64,000 nt of DNA from Staphylococcus pseudintermedius (GCF_001792775.2 NZ_MLGE02000004.1:62001-126000); one strand, 5' to 3'; counted from the first letter of the stretch, positions 30,698-40,513 are shown. A program made the numbers and translations. Notes: generated by a model not told the origin, from the sequence alone.

Positions 30698-31429
30698 TTA
30701 TTTCAATGTTCTTTTTAACGTTTGAATAAATTTCTGGTCTTGGTCTGTCAATGGATAATGGTCCAATAAATCAGGACGTTTCAACCAAGTACGTGTCAAT
30801 GATTGCTCATGACGCCATTGTGCAATTTTCGCATGATCTCCAGACAATAGCACAGCAGGTACCGTCATCCCCTCATAATCACTAGGACGCGTATATTGTG
30901 GATATTCTAATAAGCCGCTCGAAAATGAATCATCTTCATGCGACACTTGATTCCCTAGTACACCCGGGATGAGACGCACAATCGCATCTGTCATGACCAT
31001 CGCAGGCAACTCGCCCCCTGTCAGCACATAATCGCCGACAGAAATTTCATCTGTAACTAAATGTTCGCGAATCCGTTCATCATAGCCTTCATAATGGCCG
31101 CAAATAAAAACGAGATGTTCCGCTTCAGCAAGAGATTCCGCCAACTTTTGATTGAACGGTTGTCCTTGTGGCGTCATCAAAATCACGCGTGTGTCATCTG
31201 AAACTTCCAAATCTGCCATCGCATTAAAAATCGGTTCTGGCTTCAATACCATGCCTTGTCCGCCACCGTAAGGATAATCATCGACTTGATTGTGTTTATT
31301 GTTGGCATAATCACGAAAATTAATCAATCGCGTCGTTAATGCCTCATTTTCTCTTGCACGTTTTAAAATAGACTGATTGAGCACACCTTCAAACATTTCT
31401 GGGAAGAGCGTTAAGTAATCGATTTTCAT
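30698..31429 (-). CDS. trmD: tRNA (guanine-37-N1)-methyltransferase
   Basis: TrmD makes m1G37 in tRNAs reading CNN and CCN-type codons, preventing +1 frameshifting. The 243-residue SPOUT enzyme has [15 protein letters not shown], the knot region [12 protein letters not shown] and [19 protein letters not shown]. Its start overlaps the rimM stop by 4 bp, the usual arrangement. Confidence 0.97.
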   Translation of the reverse strand: MKIDYLTLFPEMFEGVLNQSILKRARENEALTTRLINFRDYANNKHNQVDDYPYGGGQGMVLKPEPIFNAMADLEVSDDTRVILMTPQGQPFNQKLAESLAEAEHLVFICGHYEGYDERIREHLVTDEISVGDYVLTGGELPAMVMTDAIVRLIPGVLGNQVSHEDDSFSSGLLEYPQYTRPSDYEGMTVPAVLLSGDHAKIAQWRHEQSLTRTWLKRPDLLDHYPLTDQDQKFIQTLKRTLK

Positions 31430-31929
31430 TCGTTTAACAACCCTTCTAACGGTGTAATGACGATACGACGTCCTTCAATGTCGACTTCTTTCACAACATC
31501 TGCAATGTATGGAATGAGATGTTCTTTGTCACCTTTCACGACCCACACATCATTCGCACCTGTTTCAAAAATTTCCGTGACGCGACCAATCGGACGATCA
31601 CCGTCAAACACCGTACACCCGATAATGTCTGAGTAATAAAATTCATGTTCATCTAATTCAATCGCTTCATGATCACGCTCTTGATAGAGATGTGTCCCTT
31701 TCAAATGTTCGATGTCATTAATATTCGTATAACCTTCAAACGTTAACATATGTAATCCTTTATGCATACGATGGGACTTCACCGTTAAAAGGAGCGTTTG
31801 ACCTTGATATTCTGCTTGTAACACTTCGCCAGGTTGAAAGCGAATCTCTGTAAAGTCCGAATGAGACTGAACTTTGACTTCGCCTTTGATCCCGTGTGTG
31901 TTCACAATTTTACCCACTTCTATTTTCAT
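31426..31929 (-). CDS. rimM: 16S rRNA processing protein RimM
   Basis: RimM assists 30S head assembly. The 167-residue protein has the N-terminal RimM domain ([16 protein letters not shown]) and a C-terminal PRC barrel ([31 protein letters not shown]). It is separated from rpsP by 322 bp, more than in S. aureus, and a terminator-type hairpin stands just before it, so rimM-trmD may be expressed at a lower level than rpsP. Confidence 0.95.
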   Translation of the reverse strand: MKIEVGKIVNTHGIKGEVKVQSHSDFTEIRFQPGEVLQAEYQGQTLLLTVKSHRMHKGLHMLTFEGYTNINDIEHLKGTHLYQERDHEAIELDEHEFYYSDIIGCTVFDGDRPIGRVTEIFETGANDVWVVKGDKEHLIPYIADVVKEVDIEGRRIVITPLEGLLNE

Positions 31930-31960
31930 ATCGGGAGCCTCCTATTATCACTATTTATAC

Positions 31961-31992
31961 AAAAAAGAGATGAGACCGAAGCACCTCTCATC
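31961..31992 (-). terminator. Terminator or attenuator upstream of rimM
   Basis: On the minus strand GATGAG and CTCATC, extended by an A-T pair, enclose a 10-nt loop and are followed by TCTTTTTTG. It lies about 30 bp before the rimM start, within the 31930-32251 gap. The rest of this gap shows a second hairpin next to rpsP and no gene. Confidence 0.65.
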
Positions 31993-32213
31993 AAGTCACT
32001 TCTCGTCTCACCTCATGATTGGTGATTCCATTTATGTAGAGTTTCAAAGCATCTCTCAACTTGAACTCTAAAAAGGCGACTCGATTTTTAAAACTTGAAA
32101 TTTACTGTTTTAAAGTCAGTCACTTCTTGCACGACTACGCTTATCGACCCTGTCATGCCCTATCCGCTTGAATCACCGCGACGTCAACAAACGTTAACGC
32201 CTAAAATCAAATA

Positions 32214-32233
32214 GGAAAGGTGTCTATCCCTTC
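32214..32233 (-). terminator. Hairpin after rpsP
   Basis: GGAAGGG and CCTTTCC form a short stem 18 bp after the rpsP stop; the T tract (TATTTGATTTT) is interrupted, so partial read-through into rimM is expected. Confidence 0.5.
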
Positions 32234-32251
32234 CCCGTTGATACGCTTACA

Positions 32252-32527
32252 TTATTTTGCTTTTTTCTGTTCGTCAAAAGTTTTTAAAATACCTTCACGT
32301 GATAAAAGATTGTGAACTGTATCTGTTGGTTTTGCACCGTCTTTTAACCATTTAAGTGCTAATTCTGCATCGATTTTAACTTCCGGTGCATTTACCGCTG
32401 CTGGGTTGTATGTACCGATTTGTTCGATGATACGACCGTCACGTGGTGAACGCGCGTCTGCTACTACGATACGATAGAATGGGTTTCTTTTTGAACCTAA
32501 ACGTGTTAAACGAATTTTAACTGCCAT
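32252..32527 (-). CDS. rpsP: 30S ribosomal protein S16
   Basis: S16 binds 16S rRNA early in 30S assembly. The 91-residue protein reads [20 protein letters not shown] with [21 protein letters not shown]. Start has AGGAG upstream. In S. aureus ffh lies directly upstream; here nearly 10 kb of accessory DNA separates them. Confidence 0.97.
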   Translation of the reverse strand: MAVKIRLTRLGSKRNPFYRIVVADARSPRDGRIIEQIGTYNPAAVNAPEVKIDAELALKWLKDGAKPTDTVHNLLSREGILKTFDEQKKAK

Positions 32528-32740
32528 TTATAATTCTCTCCTTTAATGTCATAAGTTTTGTTATCTACAAGAAATTATAATAACAGGAACTCATGGTTTT
32601 GTAAAGAGAAAATACTTTACCATTTTAAAATTTCTGTCGCACTGTGCTACATATGTAGATGGGACACAAAAATTTTCTATATCCCAATCCCTTTTTACCG
32701 TCCATACAATCATCCGTCTCACAATGACATCATACGTTCA

Positions 32741-33412
32741 TCACGCTTGTATAATCTTATGGTCGTCATCAATTGTATATAAAATTTCATCCATAGGCAC
32801 TTCAACATACCGATAATCAATCTTTTTTATATCAGTGAGATAACGCTCCTGATAGACGTGCCAATACTCTGTAAGCATGGATTTCCCCATTTGCGTCACA
32901 TATACAGACAAATCATTGTTCGCTTGTCTATAACCATTCAACAGTCCTGCCGCAAACAACCGCCTCAAATATTTTTGAAACGATTCTGACACCGTATTCA
33001 TCTCTTTATGGTTTCGATTAAAATATCGAATTTGATAGAACAACAAGCCCATCAGCGCGCCATCGTATATCCCCATTGAGTTATCAACGTAAATCCTTAA
33101 ATTTTTCATAGTGAGCTTCGTTAACATCTTAAGTGTGAAGTAGTCTTCATATTTAAATATATACCAATCACTATGATCCAAATGTGTTCTGATTTGATCG
33201 AGTAAAACATCTTCTTCTATTGTCGTATAAAAAGTTTTATTGGAGAAATACGAATGATTTTTATGGTTGCTAATACGAATCGGTATATACGCAAAAGCAC
33301 CCTTTCGAAACAACACATAAATCGAACCATTGGAATCAGACTGCGTTAGCGACAACATCCACTCATCCTCATGTAAAACACTTTGCAATTGAGACGCAAT
33401 ATCTTCCACCAT
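32741..33412 (-). CDS. Protein of unknown function at the accessory-region edge
   Basis: The 223-residue protein is soluble, rich in aromatic residues (Y, F) and acidic at the C terminus (EILYTIDDDHK). It begins MVEDIASQLQSVLHEDEW; a GGGGGAA site lies upstream. No motif that I recognise. The frame is intact and its base composition is closer to the core genes than to the AT-rich genes beyond 34.5 kb. It ends the accessory block next to rpsP and precedes a 213-bp gap. Confidence 0.65.
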   Translation of the reverse strand: MVEDIASQLQSVLHEDEWMLSLTQSDSNGSIYVLFRKGAFAYIPIRISNHKNHSYFSNKTFYTTIEEDVLLDQIRTHLDHSDWYIFKYEDYFTLKMLTKLTMKNLRIYVDNSMGIYDGALMGLLFYQIRYFNRNHKEMNTVSESFQKYLRRLFAAGLLNGYRQANNDLSVYVTQMGKSMLTEYWHVYQERYLTDIKKIDYRYVEVPMDEILYTIDDDHKIIQA

Positions 33413-33456
33413 TAGACATTCCCCCTTACTTCACCCTACGACATTGATTCCCTCAA

Positions 33457-33750
33457 TCAATGACACACTTTTTCTTCATTAGACTCATCATCACGTTTCA
33501 ACGGCAATTTATCACGTAAAATACGCGCACTTTCAAAAATACCTTTACCATTAATCATCGTTAGTAAGCGTTGAAACTCTTTATCTGACAGTGGTTTGCC
33601 TTCTAATTTATCTGCATGGCGTTCGTTTAATATTTGACGAAAATTATCCAATAGCTGCTGTTCATTTCGAATGGTCACAGGTTCATAGCCATTAGATTTT
33701 AATTGTGCCATCATTTCTTTTTCTAATGCGAATTCTCTTTGGTAAACCAT
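33457..33750 (-). pseudogene. hsdR: N-terminal remnant of type I restriction subunit HsdR
   Basis: The first 90 residues ([61 protein letters not shown]) match the N terminus of staphylococcal HsdR, which normally has about 930 residues. After DDES the reading continues only NEEKVCH and stops, so a deletion junction lies near position 33480. The native start with its AGGGGAT site is preserved. None of the nuclease or DEAD-box motor part remains, and no hsdM or hsdS is nearby. It cannot restrict DNA; it marks a lost restriction system or a recombination scar. Confidence 0.8.
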
Positions 33751-34541
33751 AAGATCCCCTACCTTTGTTTCTCTTACAATTTATTATAATATATTATGCA
33801 TTTGTGTGGTGGGATTTTTATATTTATTCGTGCTTTAATCATTAGAAAACGATATATTGTGTATTGGAAAGGTTTGAAGTGTTTTAGACCATTTCCGTAA
33901 CATATGTATTTACAACCTTATTAATTGCTGAACGATTCTTCATTGATATTTAGAATAAGCCCTATTGATATAATATAGGGAGCGTGTTATTGTTTTAAAA
34001 AAATATATAAGTGACACAGGATAGATTTTCAGTTACAACCAAAGGCTATGGAGTCTCATTTTAGTTTCATCACATAAATGTAACCGTATTTTTTCAGCGC
34101 TGCATTTTTTTTACACACTTTGAGAGGTGTAACTGGCCACAAAACTTCCATTATTCATTGTATTCTTATGATGAAAAGAAATCACTATAACGCCATTTAA
34201 ATGTTCAATCATGATGCTTTAGAGATTTATAAAGGGTTCTTATTTACATTACAAAGAGATAATAGAAGATAAAACTATCACATTAACTTAGGGTACAGGT
34301 CGGTCAGCAGTAGATCAAAAACAAGATAGTTAGAGCAAAAGATGTTTTTCCATTTGGACAACTCTAATTTTTGAACAAAAAACGCATCGATTAGAGGCGT
34401 GATAGGTCAAACATATACTTAATTACAGGTATTTGAGCATGAGTGATTTTTATAAAATTTATAAAGTTAGTGCTTTTTAAAATCTAACCCATCGCTCATA
34501 AGTAGTATAGTGAATGGGCTAGATTTTAATAATGAAAAAAA
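33751..34541. other. Gene-free AT-rich stretch
   Basis: I see no credible gene in these 790 bases, only AT-rich sequence with a terminator at its left-transcribed end. Short frames with Y, K and I residues near 34020-34140 may be worn remnants of a mobile element but cannot be assigned. Confidence 0.5.
34479..34527. terminator. Terminator after the MFS gene 34542-35732
   Basis: AAAATCTAACCCA pairs with TGGGCTAGATTTT (one mismatch) with a loop of about 22 nt; on the minus strand TTTTAAAAAG follows. It closes the exporter operon. Confidence 0.75.
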
Positions 34542-35732
34542 TTAAATGTGTTCATATGCATCTTTAAATTTTATCTTGAATATAACTAATAAAATAAGCA
34601 TACCTATCGAACAAAAAAAGTAAATTAAGAAATAATTCAATGGAATTAAGAAACCAAATAATACATAAGATACTGGAGTTATTGATGAACTCATACTTTG
34701 AATTATTGAGAAAACTCTGGATTTATAATTTTCATCAACAATCTTTTGTAACATGACTTGAAAAGGTATATTATTTAATGCAACTGAGAAACCCAACAAT
34801 AGATTTGATATTAATATAATAATAAATATGTAAAATTTAGTTATAGTATCAAAATAAGTCAGGGAGACGATAAATAAAGATATGGCTTGTAGTAGCATTG
34901 AAAATAAATATAAAAATTTCAATCGATTTTGGATATTTAATATTGAAATTAATAGTGATGAAGCTACTATTGCACCCCCTAAAGTACCTTCCGCTAATCC
35001 CAAATATTTAGCATTCATATTTAAATGATTAATGATTATAATCGGCAATCCTACAATAAGAGAATTACACAAGAAATTAATAAATAAGTTAATGATAAAA
35101 ATAATCTTCAGGTTATTTATAGAAATCAAATGCTTTATCCCATCCAAAAAACTATGTGTGAATTTCTGGCTTCTACTTGTTATATTTCCTGATTTAAATT
35201 TTAAAAGTAATAATAAAAGAAATGCGACAAACTCTGTAAACGCATTGATTAATGCCAAATATTTCAGATCAATTAGAGTGACAATTAAACCTCCCAATAA
35301 AGGTGTAATTAGAACTGACGATGATTGTATTGTTTGTCTAATTGACACCACTTTTTCTAAATAATCTCCGGTTATAAATTTTAAATTAGAAGAAATGGCT
35401 GTTTTTACTATCGAGTCCACGAAAACTAAGACGGCCATTACAAGAAATATTGCGTAAACTTCATCATTGTATATTAAAAAGAAAACAAACAAAATACTGA
35501 TACTTAAAAGTTGGCCTATTATTAAAATTAATTTATTTGAATTTCTGTCAATTAAATTACCTAAAAAAGGTGATGAAACTGTTGTTATTACAGCAAGTAT
35601 AGCTAAATAAGTACCAAAAGTAGAACCAGAATGAGTTATTTTAAGTACATAAAAACCACATGCGAAGGTAAAAATTGAAGAAAAAAATATAGATATTGTT
35701 TCAAAAGTTATTAATATTATTGATTTATTCAT
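34542..35732 (-). CDS. MFS transporter (exporter type), A
   Basis: The 396-residue protein has about 12 membrane helices and the MFS motif-A-like loop LGNLIDRNSNKLILI between helices 2 and 3. The family (macrolide-efflux/MefA and enterobactin-exporter-like) usually exports small molecules. Start ATG follows GGGGGAGA. AT-rich like its neighbours, and intact. It is the last gene downstream of the SHP peptide gene on the same strand, 182 bp after a second MFS gene, so it probably exports the locus product (inference). Confidence 0.85.
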   Translation of the reverse strand: MNKSIILITFETISIFFSSIFTFACGFYVLKITHSGSTFGTYLAILAVITTVSSPFLGNLIDRNSNKLILIIGQLLSISILFVFFLIYNDEVYAIFLVMAVLVFVDSIVKTAISSNLKFITGDYLEKVVSIRQTIQSSSVLITPLLGGLIVTLIDLKYLALINAFTEFVAFLLLLLLKFKSGNITSRSQKFTHSFLDGIKHLISINNLKIIFIINLFINFLCNSLIVGLPIIIINHLNMNAKYLGLAEGTLGGAIVASSLLISILNIQNRLKFLYLFSMLLQAISLFIVSLTYFDTITKFYIFIIILISNLLLGFSVALNNIPFQVMLQKIVDENYKSRVFSIIQSMSSSITPVSYVLFGFLIPLNYFLIYFFCSIGMLILLVIFKIKFKDAYEHI

Positions 35733-35914
35733 ACTATCTCCCCCTTTATAATAGTTTAATCTAAAAAAATTTTTTTGAAAGCCTTTATATTTCCGAAAAT
35801 TCCGCCAATATATATTGCGTGGAATTTTAATGATAAATATGATAATGACTCACAATAAATTTAGCTGAATTATAAAAATTTGAAAGGGGAAATTATTATG
35901 ACATTAGTTTTCAG

Positions 35915-37123
35915 TCAACGCATATTATACCGTTTAAATAACTCACCAAATACTAGTGATAATATAGTTATAGATACACCAATAATAAAAAGATTAAATG
36001 GATTGTTTGGATTTAAAACCACAGAAAAAAATCCTGTACCAATCGGCATAAAAAGAAAAGCAGCGGTAAATATGATTCCAAAGACCCTACCAAGAAACTC
36101 ATTGTCTACGTCTTTTTGAACAATAGAGAAAAATTGGATATTAAAAATGGAAAGGAATAAACTAAATAGTGCAGGAGAAATAGCTAGAATAATAATGTTA
36201 GGGAATATATAATAAATCGGAGTTGTTAGCATTAACATCAAACCCGAACATGCTAAAAAGACCATTAAACATTTGATCGACAAAGATTTATTGACAAAAC
36301 CACTTAATATTGCTCCAACAAATCCACCAATTGCCTCCGCCGTTAGAAATGTCCCATAAAGTCCAGATGAAATTTCTAAAAACATTTGATTACTATACGG
36401 TAACAATAAATTATAGGCTGCTAGAAAAAAATTAACAAAAGCAGATAGAGTGATAATCATCAAGATTGGCTTGTGGCTATAAACATACCTAAACCCTATT
36501 TTTAAATCATTAAAGATTCCACTTATTGTCATCTTCTCCTTACTTGACACCTCTTCATTAATAGGTACAATAAGGAAAATCAGTAACGCAGCAATTAAAA
36601 ATGAGAATCCATCCAATAATAATACACCATGTATGCCCAGTATATTATATAAGAAAATTGCGACCATAGGGACCGTAACTTTTATAAGTGTACTAGTTGT
36701 TTCCAAATAGGAATTTAGCTTCGTTATATAATCTTTCTTCACAATTTCTTTCGTAAATGCCTTATATGACGGCGCAGAAAAAGCACTCATTAAAGCCAAG
36801 AATACATTTGTTATAACTATCGCATAAACCAACCATTGTTCTTGGGTTATGAACGAAAGGACCATACAAGCTATGCCACTTAAGACATTAGTTCCAATAA
36901 TAATTTTTTTACGTTTAAAGTTATCAGCAATAACCCCACCATACAAATTAAATAGAACACCTATCACACTTTCTAATGATTGGTAGATGGCGACCATCGA
37001 TAAAGATGTTGGATTAAGGCTAGCAAGAAACGTATTGTTAGCAAAGTCAAATAAAATATCTCCAATTTTTGATATCCCTTTACTCGTGATAAGATAACTT
37101 ACATTCTTAACCTTATTTTTCAT
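35915..37123 (-). CDS. MFS transporter (exporter type), B
   Basis: About 402 residues, 12 predicted membrane helices, motif A as YGGVIADNFKRKKIII after helix 2, as in the MFS_3 or macrolide-efflux group. The frame begins with ATG at 37129, but GGGGT is too close to it, so the ATG at 37121-37123 (MKNKVKNVSYLI) is preferred. Intact, unlike the broken genes upstream. It may pair with transporter A; two distinct half-size-independent MFS proteins side by side suggest export plus self-protection. A 327-bp gap (37130-37456) without a gene separates it from the AlaRS-like gene. Confidence 0.85.
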   Translation of the reverse strand: MKNKVKNVSYLITSKGISKIGDILFDFANNTFLASLNPTSLSMVAIYQSLESVIGVLFNLYGGVIADNFKRKKIIIGTNVLSGIACMVLSFITQEQWLVYAIVITNVFLALMSAFSAPSYKAFTKEIVKKDYITKLNSYLETTSTLIKVTVPMVAIFLYNILGIHGVLLLDGFSFLIAALLIFLIVPINEEVSSKEKMTISGIFNDLKIGFRYVYSHKPILMIITLSAFVNFFLAAYNLLLPYSNQMFLEISSGLYGTFLTAEAIGGFVGAILSGFVNKSLSIKCLMVFLACSGLMLMLTTPIYYIFPNIIILAISPALFSLFLSIFNIQFFSIVQKDVDNEFLGRVFGIIFTAAFLFMPIGTGFFSVVLNPNNPFNLFIIGVSITILSLVFGELFKRYNMR

Positions 37124-37456
37124 CAACATTACCCCATTTAATCTTTTGTCAGATCAGCCATTACCAAAGTCTAATAGGTGTAATAATTTATGCCAAGCAC
37201 TATCTAATTCCATAGTAACTTTACAACAAAAAATTATCACTAAAAGATATCATCACTATTATGGTGCGGGATAAAGTAATTCAATTATAATAATTCTTGA
37301 AAGAAGAAAATATTTGTATTACCAACGAGCTACACCAAGTTAGTTAAACTATATTTTATAATTACTATTGAAAAATCGATACACTTAATCTTTAGGTTTA
37401 ACTATATTTTTAATAGCTTAGTTGGGCTTTGCAAAATAACAGTGCGAACCTAAATT

Positions 37457-38723
37457 CTAAGTAGTAAACCACGTATCGATAATAGTTTCCGACCAATCAA
37501 TCGACTTGATATAAAAATTTTTTATATAAATAGCTTTATGAAGAAGTTCTTTCATATCATTCCCAAAAAAACTAACAGTTAACAAGTAATCCATCTGTTT
37601 TTCTAATCCAGTAAAACGAACATTCTTATATTGTTTAGTTCTTATATCGATAAGCCCTTCCAAATCTAATGTTGGGATAGATTTTACATACCCATTTTGT
37701 GCTGGTATCCATGTAATGAGTGATTCTACTTTTTTTAATCTAGCAATTATATCAACAGAGAAATAATTTATTTTCCTCATGTTTTGCTCGACTTGTTTCC
37801 TTTGGTCGTCATTTAAATCAGTGTATCCTAAAGAAAGAACAATATCAGAAGAACGCATACTAAGCTCTCTAATGTACGACTCTGAAATAGTTTTTCCATC
37901 AAGCAAAAAAGCCATTTCTCGAAGAATTCTTTTTTAAAAATATCCGTGTTTTTTGTTTGATACAACGCCTAAACCACCATGAATTAATAAAACTAAAATT
38001 CTAAAAAAAGCGTAAATCTAGCTTTATTACTAGTATTAATTTCCAAATTTTCTATTACTGGTGCTAAAAAGTTAATTTCATCTATCTGCCAAATAGCTTC
38101 TTTTCTTTCAAGTATCATTGCAAGACGCCCTGCATAAAAAGCTATATCGAAATAATAATTATTCTGTTTTTTAATGATAGCTACTGCTCCAAAGGGAACA
38201 ATTCCGTTAAGATACTTATAGACAAATAAGAATAATTTCCAGTTGGTCGATGTTTACCAATATGAAATTTTTCAATATTTTCCCATTCATATATGTTATC
38301 TTTCGGAATCCCCGTATTGACATACCATCCCAAAAAATCGACTTCTTTATCACATCTAATATACATTTTGTCTTTGAGCAACCCTATAGTTTCTATAAAC
38401 CCTAACGATTGATTTACGATATCTATCGGATATTTACTGTTTTTAACTAGAAATGATAGTCCTATTTCCATTGGATTGGTTAACCTATTAAACCCAACGC
38501 CATCTAGCTTATTTGGAAAATAAGATAATTGCTTTGTTACATACTTTTCTAGAGATTCTGTTGAAGAGAGTTCATCAAACAAATCAATGCGTTCTGATAT
38601 AGCAGACATGTTAAATACTGTCTCGGAACCATATTCTCTAACTACTTTTCCTTCTTTTAGTTCATGAAATCCCCTACGCTTTCCATAGAGGTAAAATTTA
38701 TCAATTATCTCTTGTACGTTCAT
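37457..38723 (-). pseudogene. Alanyl-tRNA-synthetase-like core, broken by frameshifts and a stop
   Basis: Three segments line up in order with the AlaRS catalytic and helical domains. Segment 1 (38723-38181) has VFNMSAISERI, a stretch ending YVNTGIPKDNIYEWENIEKF resembling the AlaRS GIPxxRI...F region. Segment 2 (38205-37993, another frame) has FYAGRLAMILERKEAIWQID, comparable to motif 3 (GLERLAMVLQG). Segment 3 reads LIHGGLGVVSNKKHGYF, an in-frame TAA at 37934-37936, then KRILREMAFLLDG, like AlaRS GYVLRRILRR. So there is one indel near 38210, one in a T7 run near 38005 and one nonsense codon. The editing and C-Ala domains are absent. As it lies in a biosynthetic locus, a non-translation role such as amino acid activation is likely. 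Confidence 0.6.
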
Positions 38724-39267
38724 TTTTTTCTCTCATTAATTGTACATAGCCCTTTGTTTCAATTTTTGAATTGATAAATTCAAACTCTGTCTCTGTTTCT
38801 TTTACAAAGGAATCGTAATCATCCTCAGAAAAGTCGCCTAAGATTTCAACTTCAATATAATATCCAAGCCCTTCCACTATGTCAGCGTTTATAGTTCTAT
38901 TTTTTTCAAGATTAGTATATGATTTTCTATCTTTGTCAATAGTCATGATATTAGAGAAACCAGCATCTAGAATATTTTTCACAAAATCCATTTGTTGCGA
39001 TTCTAATACTACTTCATCTTCCTTCCAGAAACCAGGTTTCACTGTGTCTTTCCTAGTAAAAACACCTATTGTAGAATCATTTTCTTGACGAAATCGATAA
39101 ATAAAACTCCCCGAAACATCTTCTTCTGTTTCTTTTCCACGGTCTTTATAATACTTATCTATTTGTCTATTCTCTGATTTAAATTGATAATTTTGATTTA
39201 AAAATTCAATCACTTTAAGATAATCATCTTTATCAGCAATTGAAAACCTAACTTCTAATTCTTTCAT
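38701..39267 (-). CDS. CYTH-domain protein (class IV adenylate cyclase/triphosphatase-like)
   Basis: The 188-residue protein starts with the CYTH signature MKELEVRF (an ExExR/K motif at residues 3-7) and shows alternating charged strands expected of a triphosphate tunnel: FIYRFRQEN, GVFTRKDTV, KDRKSYTN, NADIVEGLGYYIEVEIL. The family hydrolyses or cyclises organic triphosphates. The start is the ATG at 39265-39267 with AAGGAG 8 nt upstream. The end overlaps the AlaRS-like gene by 23 bp and the radical SAM gene ends 14 bp before it, so they form one operon. Intact. Substrate unknown. Confidence 0.7.
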   Translation of the reverse strand: MKELEVRFSIADKDDYLKVIEFLNQNYQFKSENRQIDKYYKDRGKETEEDVSGSFIYRFRQENDSTIGVFTRKDTVKPGFWKEDEVVLESQQMDFVKNILDAGFSNIMTIDKDRKSYTNLEKNRTINADIVEGLGYYIEVEILGDFSEDDYDSFVKETETEFEFINSKIETKGYVQLMREKNERTRDN

Positions 39268-39281
39268 TAAATTTCTCCTTG

Positions 39282-40239
39282 TCACTCACTAAAAGCTGAT
39301 GAATATTTAAACTCACTCAATCTGTAATATGTTTCAGGGGATGTCTTATGGACACAGAGCCTTATGTTATAATTTCCCATCAGGTTTTCTAAACGTATTC
39401 CATAAAAATATTCTCCGCACTCCCCTTTTTCTCTATCTTTACAATCTTTACACATACTTTGTAAATAGTTTGAAATCAATATCTTAAAACCTACTTCACC
39501 AATTTCAGGAACATCATAAAATATTGTACCGGATGAACTGCCACGAATATACTTCCGATATTTCTCAATTCCCCCCCTAACGATTCAAAGAAACACTTAA
39601 TAGCTTCTAGCGATTCTTCATTTCTTTCTAACTCATTAAGGATTCTAATACCAATTTTTCTCTTTGTAGCCCATCTCATCACATCATAAGCTCTCTTATA
39701 ATCATCTGATGAAGCTACGACAGTATTTATTTTAACGTATACACCTCTAGAACTTACATACTCTATCAACTCTATCAATTTTTTATGGTTCTGTTCTATC
39801 CATCGCTCAGAACGATCAATTTGTCTGCTATACATTTCATATTTATCTATCGCATATAAACTGAATTTTATACCATCAATTCCTGATTCGATTATTTTGT
39901 CAAAGACGCGTTTGTTACCACCAATAGAAATCATTTTGCGATCAATCCGTTTTCCTTCAACTTTCTGATTATATAGTCAATTTTAGTATGCAAACTAGGC
40001 TCACCCCCTGTCAGGCGAACCTCATAATATTTATTTTTTTAGTAACTTCAAGAAAATGTGAGAAAAATGCTTTATCTAAAAAGTCAATATTTTTTAAGTT
40101 TCTGATTTCTATTATGGCTTCCTTCATTATGACACCACCAACAATTCCAGTTACAGCTATCTGTGATTTTTATTCTAATACTGTTCAACGGTGCATGAAC
40201 AAAATCTTTCTTTGGTTTTATAAAATCTAATATACTCAA
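39282..40239 (-). pseudogene. MoaA-like radical SAM enzyme, broken by homopolymer frameshifts
   Basis: Reading all frames in order gives a radical SAM protein of about 320 residues. It starts at a TTG (40237-40239) after AAGGAG with a CxxxCxxC cluster motif (CNWNCWWC, Cys29/33/36), then VRLTGGEPSLHTKIDYI, KINTVVASSDDY, and a C-terminal four-cysteine region (MCKDCKDREKGECGEYFYGI...IRLCVH) like the second cluster of MoaA. The frame changes near an A6 run (about 40090), an A7 run (about 40037), an A4 run (about 39934) and a G7 run (39571-39577). Only shorter open pieces remain (39491-39934 and 39282-39479). It should modify a peptide or small molecule, being directly downstream of the SHP gene. 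Confidence 0.7.
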
Positions 40240-40375
40240 CACAACTCCTTATTTCTTTCGCATGAAAATTTCGAAATTTCATAGCTATTTAGACAATTTA
40301 CATTCGTTTTCTAGCCATAAATACATTTCAAAGGTACTCACTATATATACTAGAAATGTGAATATCTTAATAATT

Positions 40376-40486
40376 CTATATTGTATCTAAAGATTTAGGT
40401 GTAAACCTATGCATATAGCCACCGACAATGATAATAACATCCATTACTAACAAGGAAATAGAGAGAATTTTTAGAATTTTCTTCAT
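40376..40486 (-). CDS. shp: Short hydrophobic peptide (SHP-type pheromone precursor)
   Basis: The 36-residue peptide starts MKK, has a hydrophobic run and then MDVIIIVGG, practically the streptococcal SHP2/SHP3 cores DILIIVGG and DIIIIVGG, and then a 13-residue tail beginning YMHRF that streptococcal SHPs lack. In streptococci, SHPs are exported (PptAB), cut by the Eep metalloprotease, re-imported by Ami/Opp and bound by Rgg. An AAAGGAAG ribosome binding site lies 7 nt upstream of the ATG. It is divergent from an rgg gene 97 bp away, exactly the streptococcal arrangement. Confidence 0.85.
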   Translation of the reverse strand: MKKILKILSISLLVMDVIIIVGGYMHRFTPKSLDTI

Positions 40487-40513
40487 GTTTAGACTTCCTT
40501 TCAGTTTTTATTC

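Noticed and set aside
31930-32060. Possible T-box or other riboswitch before rimM
   Set aside because: Only a simple terminator hairpin was seen; no T-box sequence or specifier loop could be found.
35880-36119. Plus-strand frame of 79 residues with a good GAAAGGGGA site
   Set aside because: It is antisense to the end of the MFS transporter B gene and its residues do not resemble a protein family; the ribosome site looks coincidental.
37415-37440. TTTGCAA near GAACC resembling an IS431/IS257 end
   Set aside because: Only a loose match to the terminal repeat, with extra bases between the parts and no transposase nearby.
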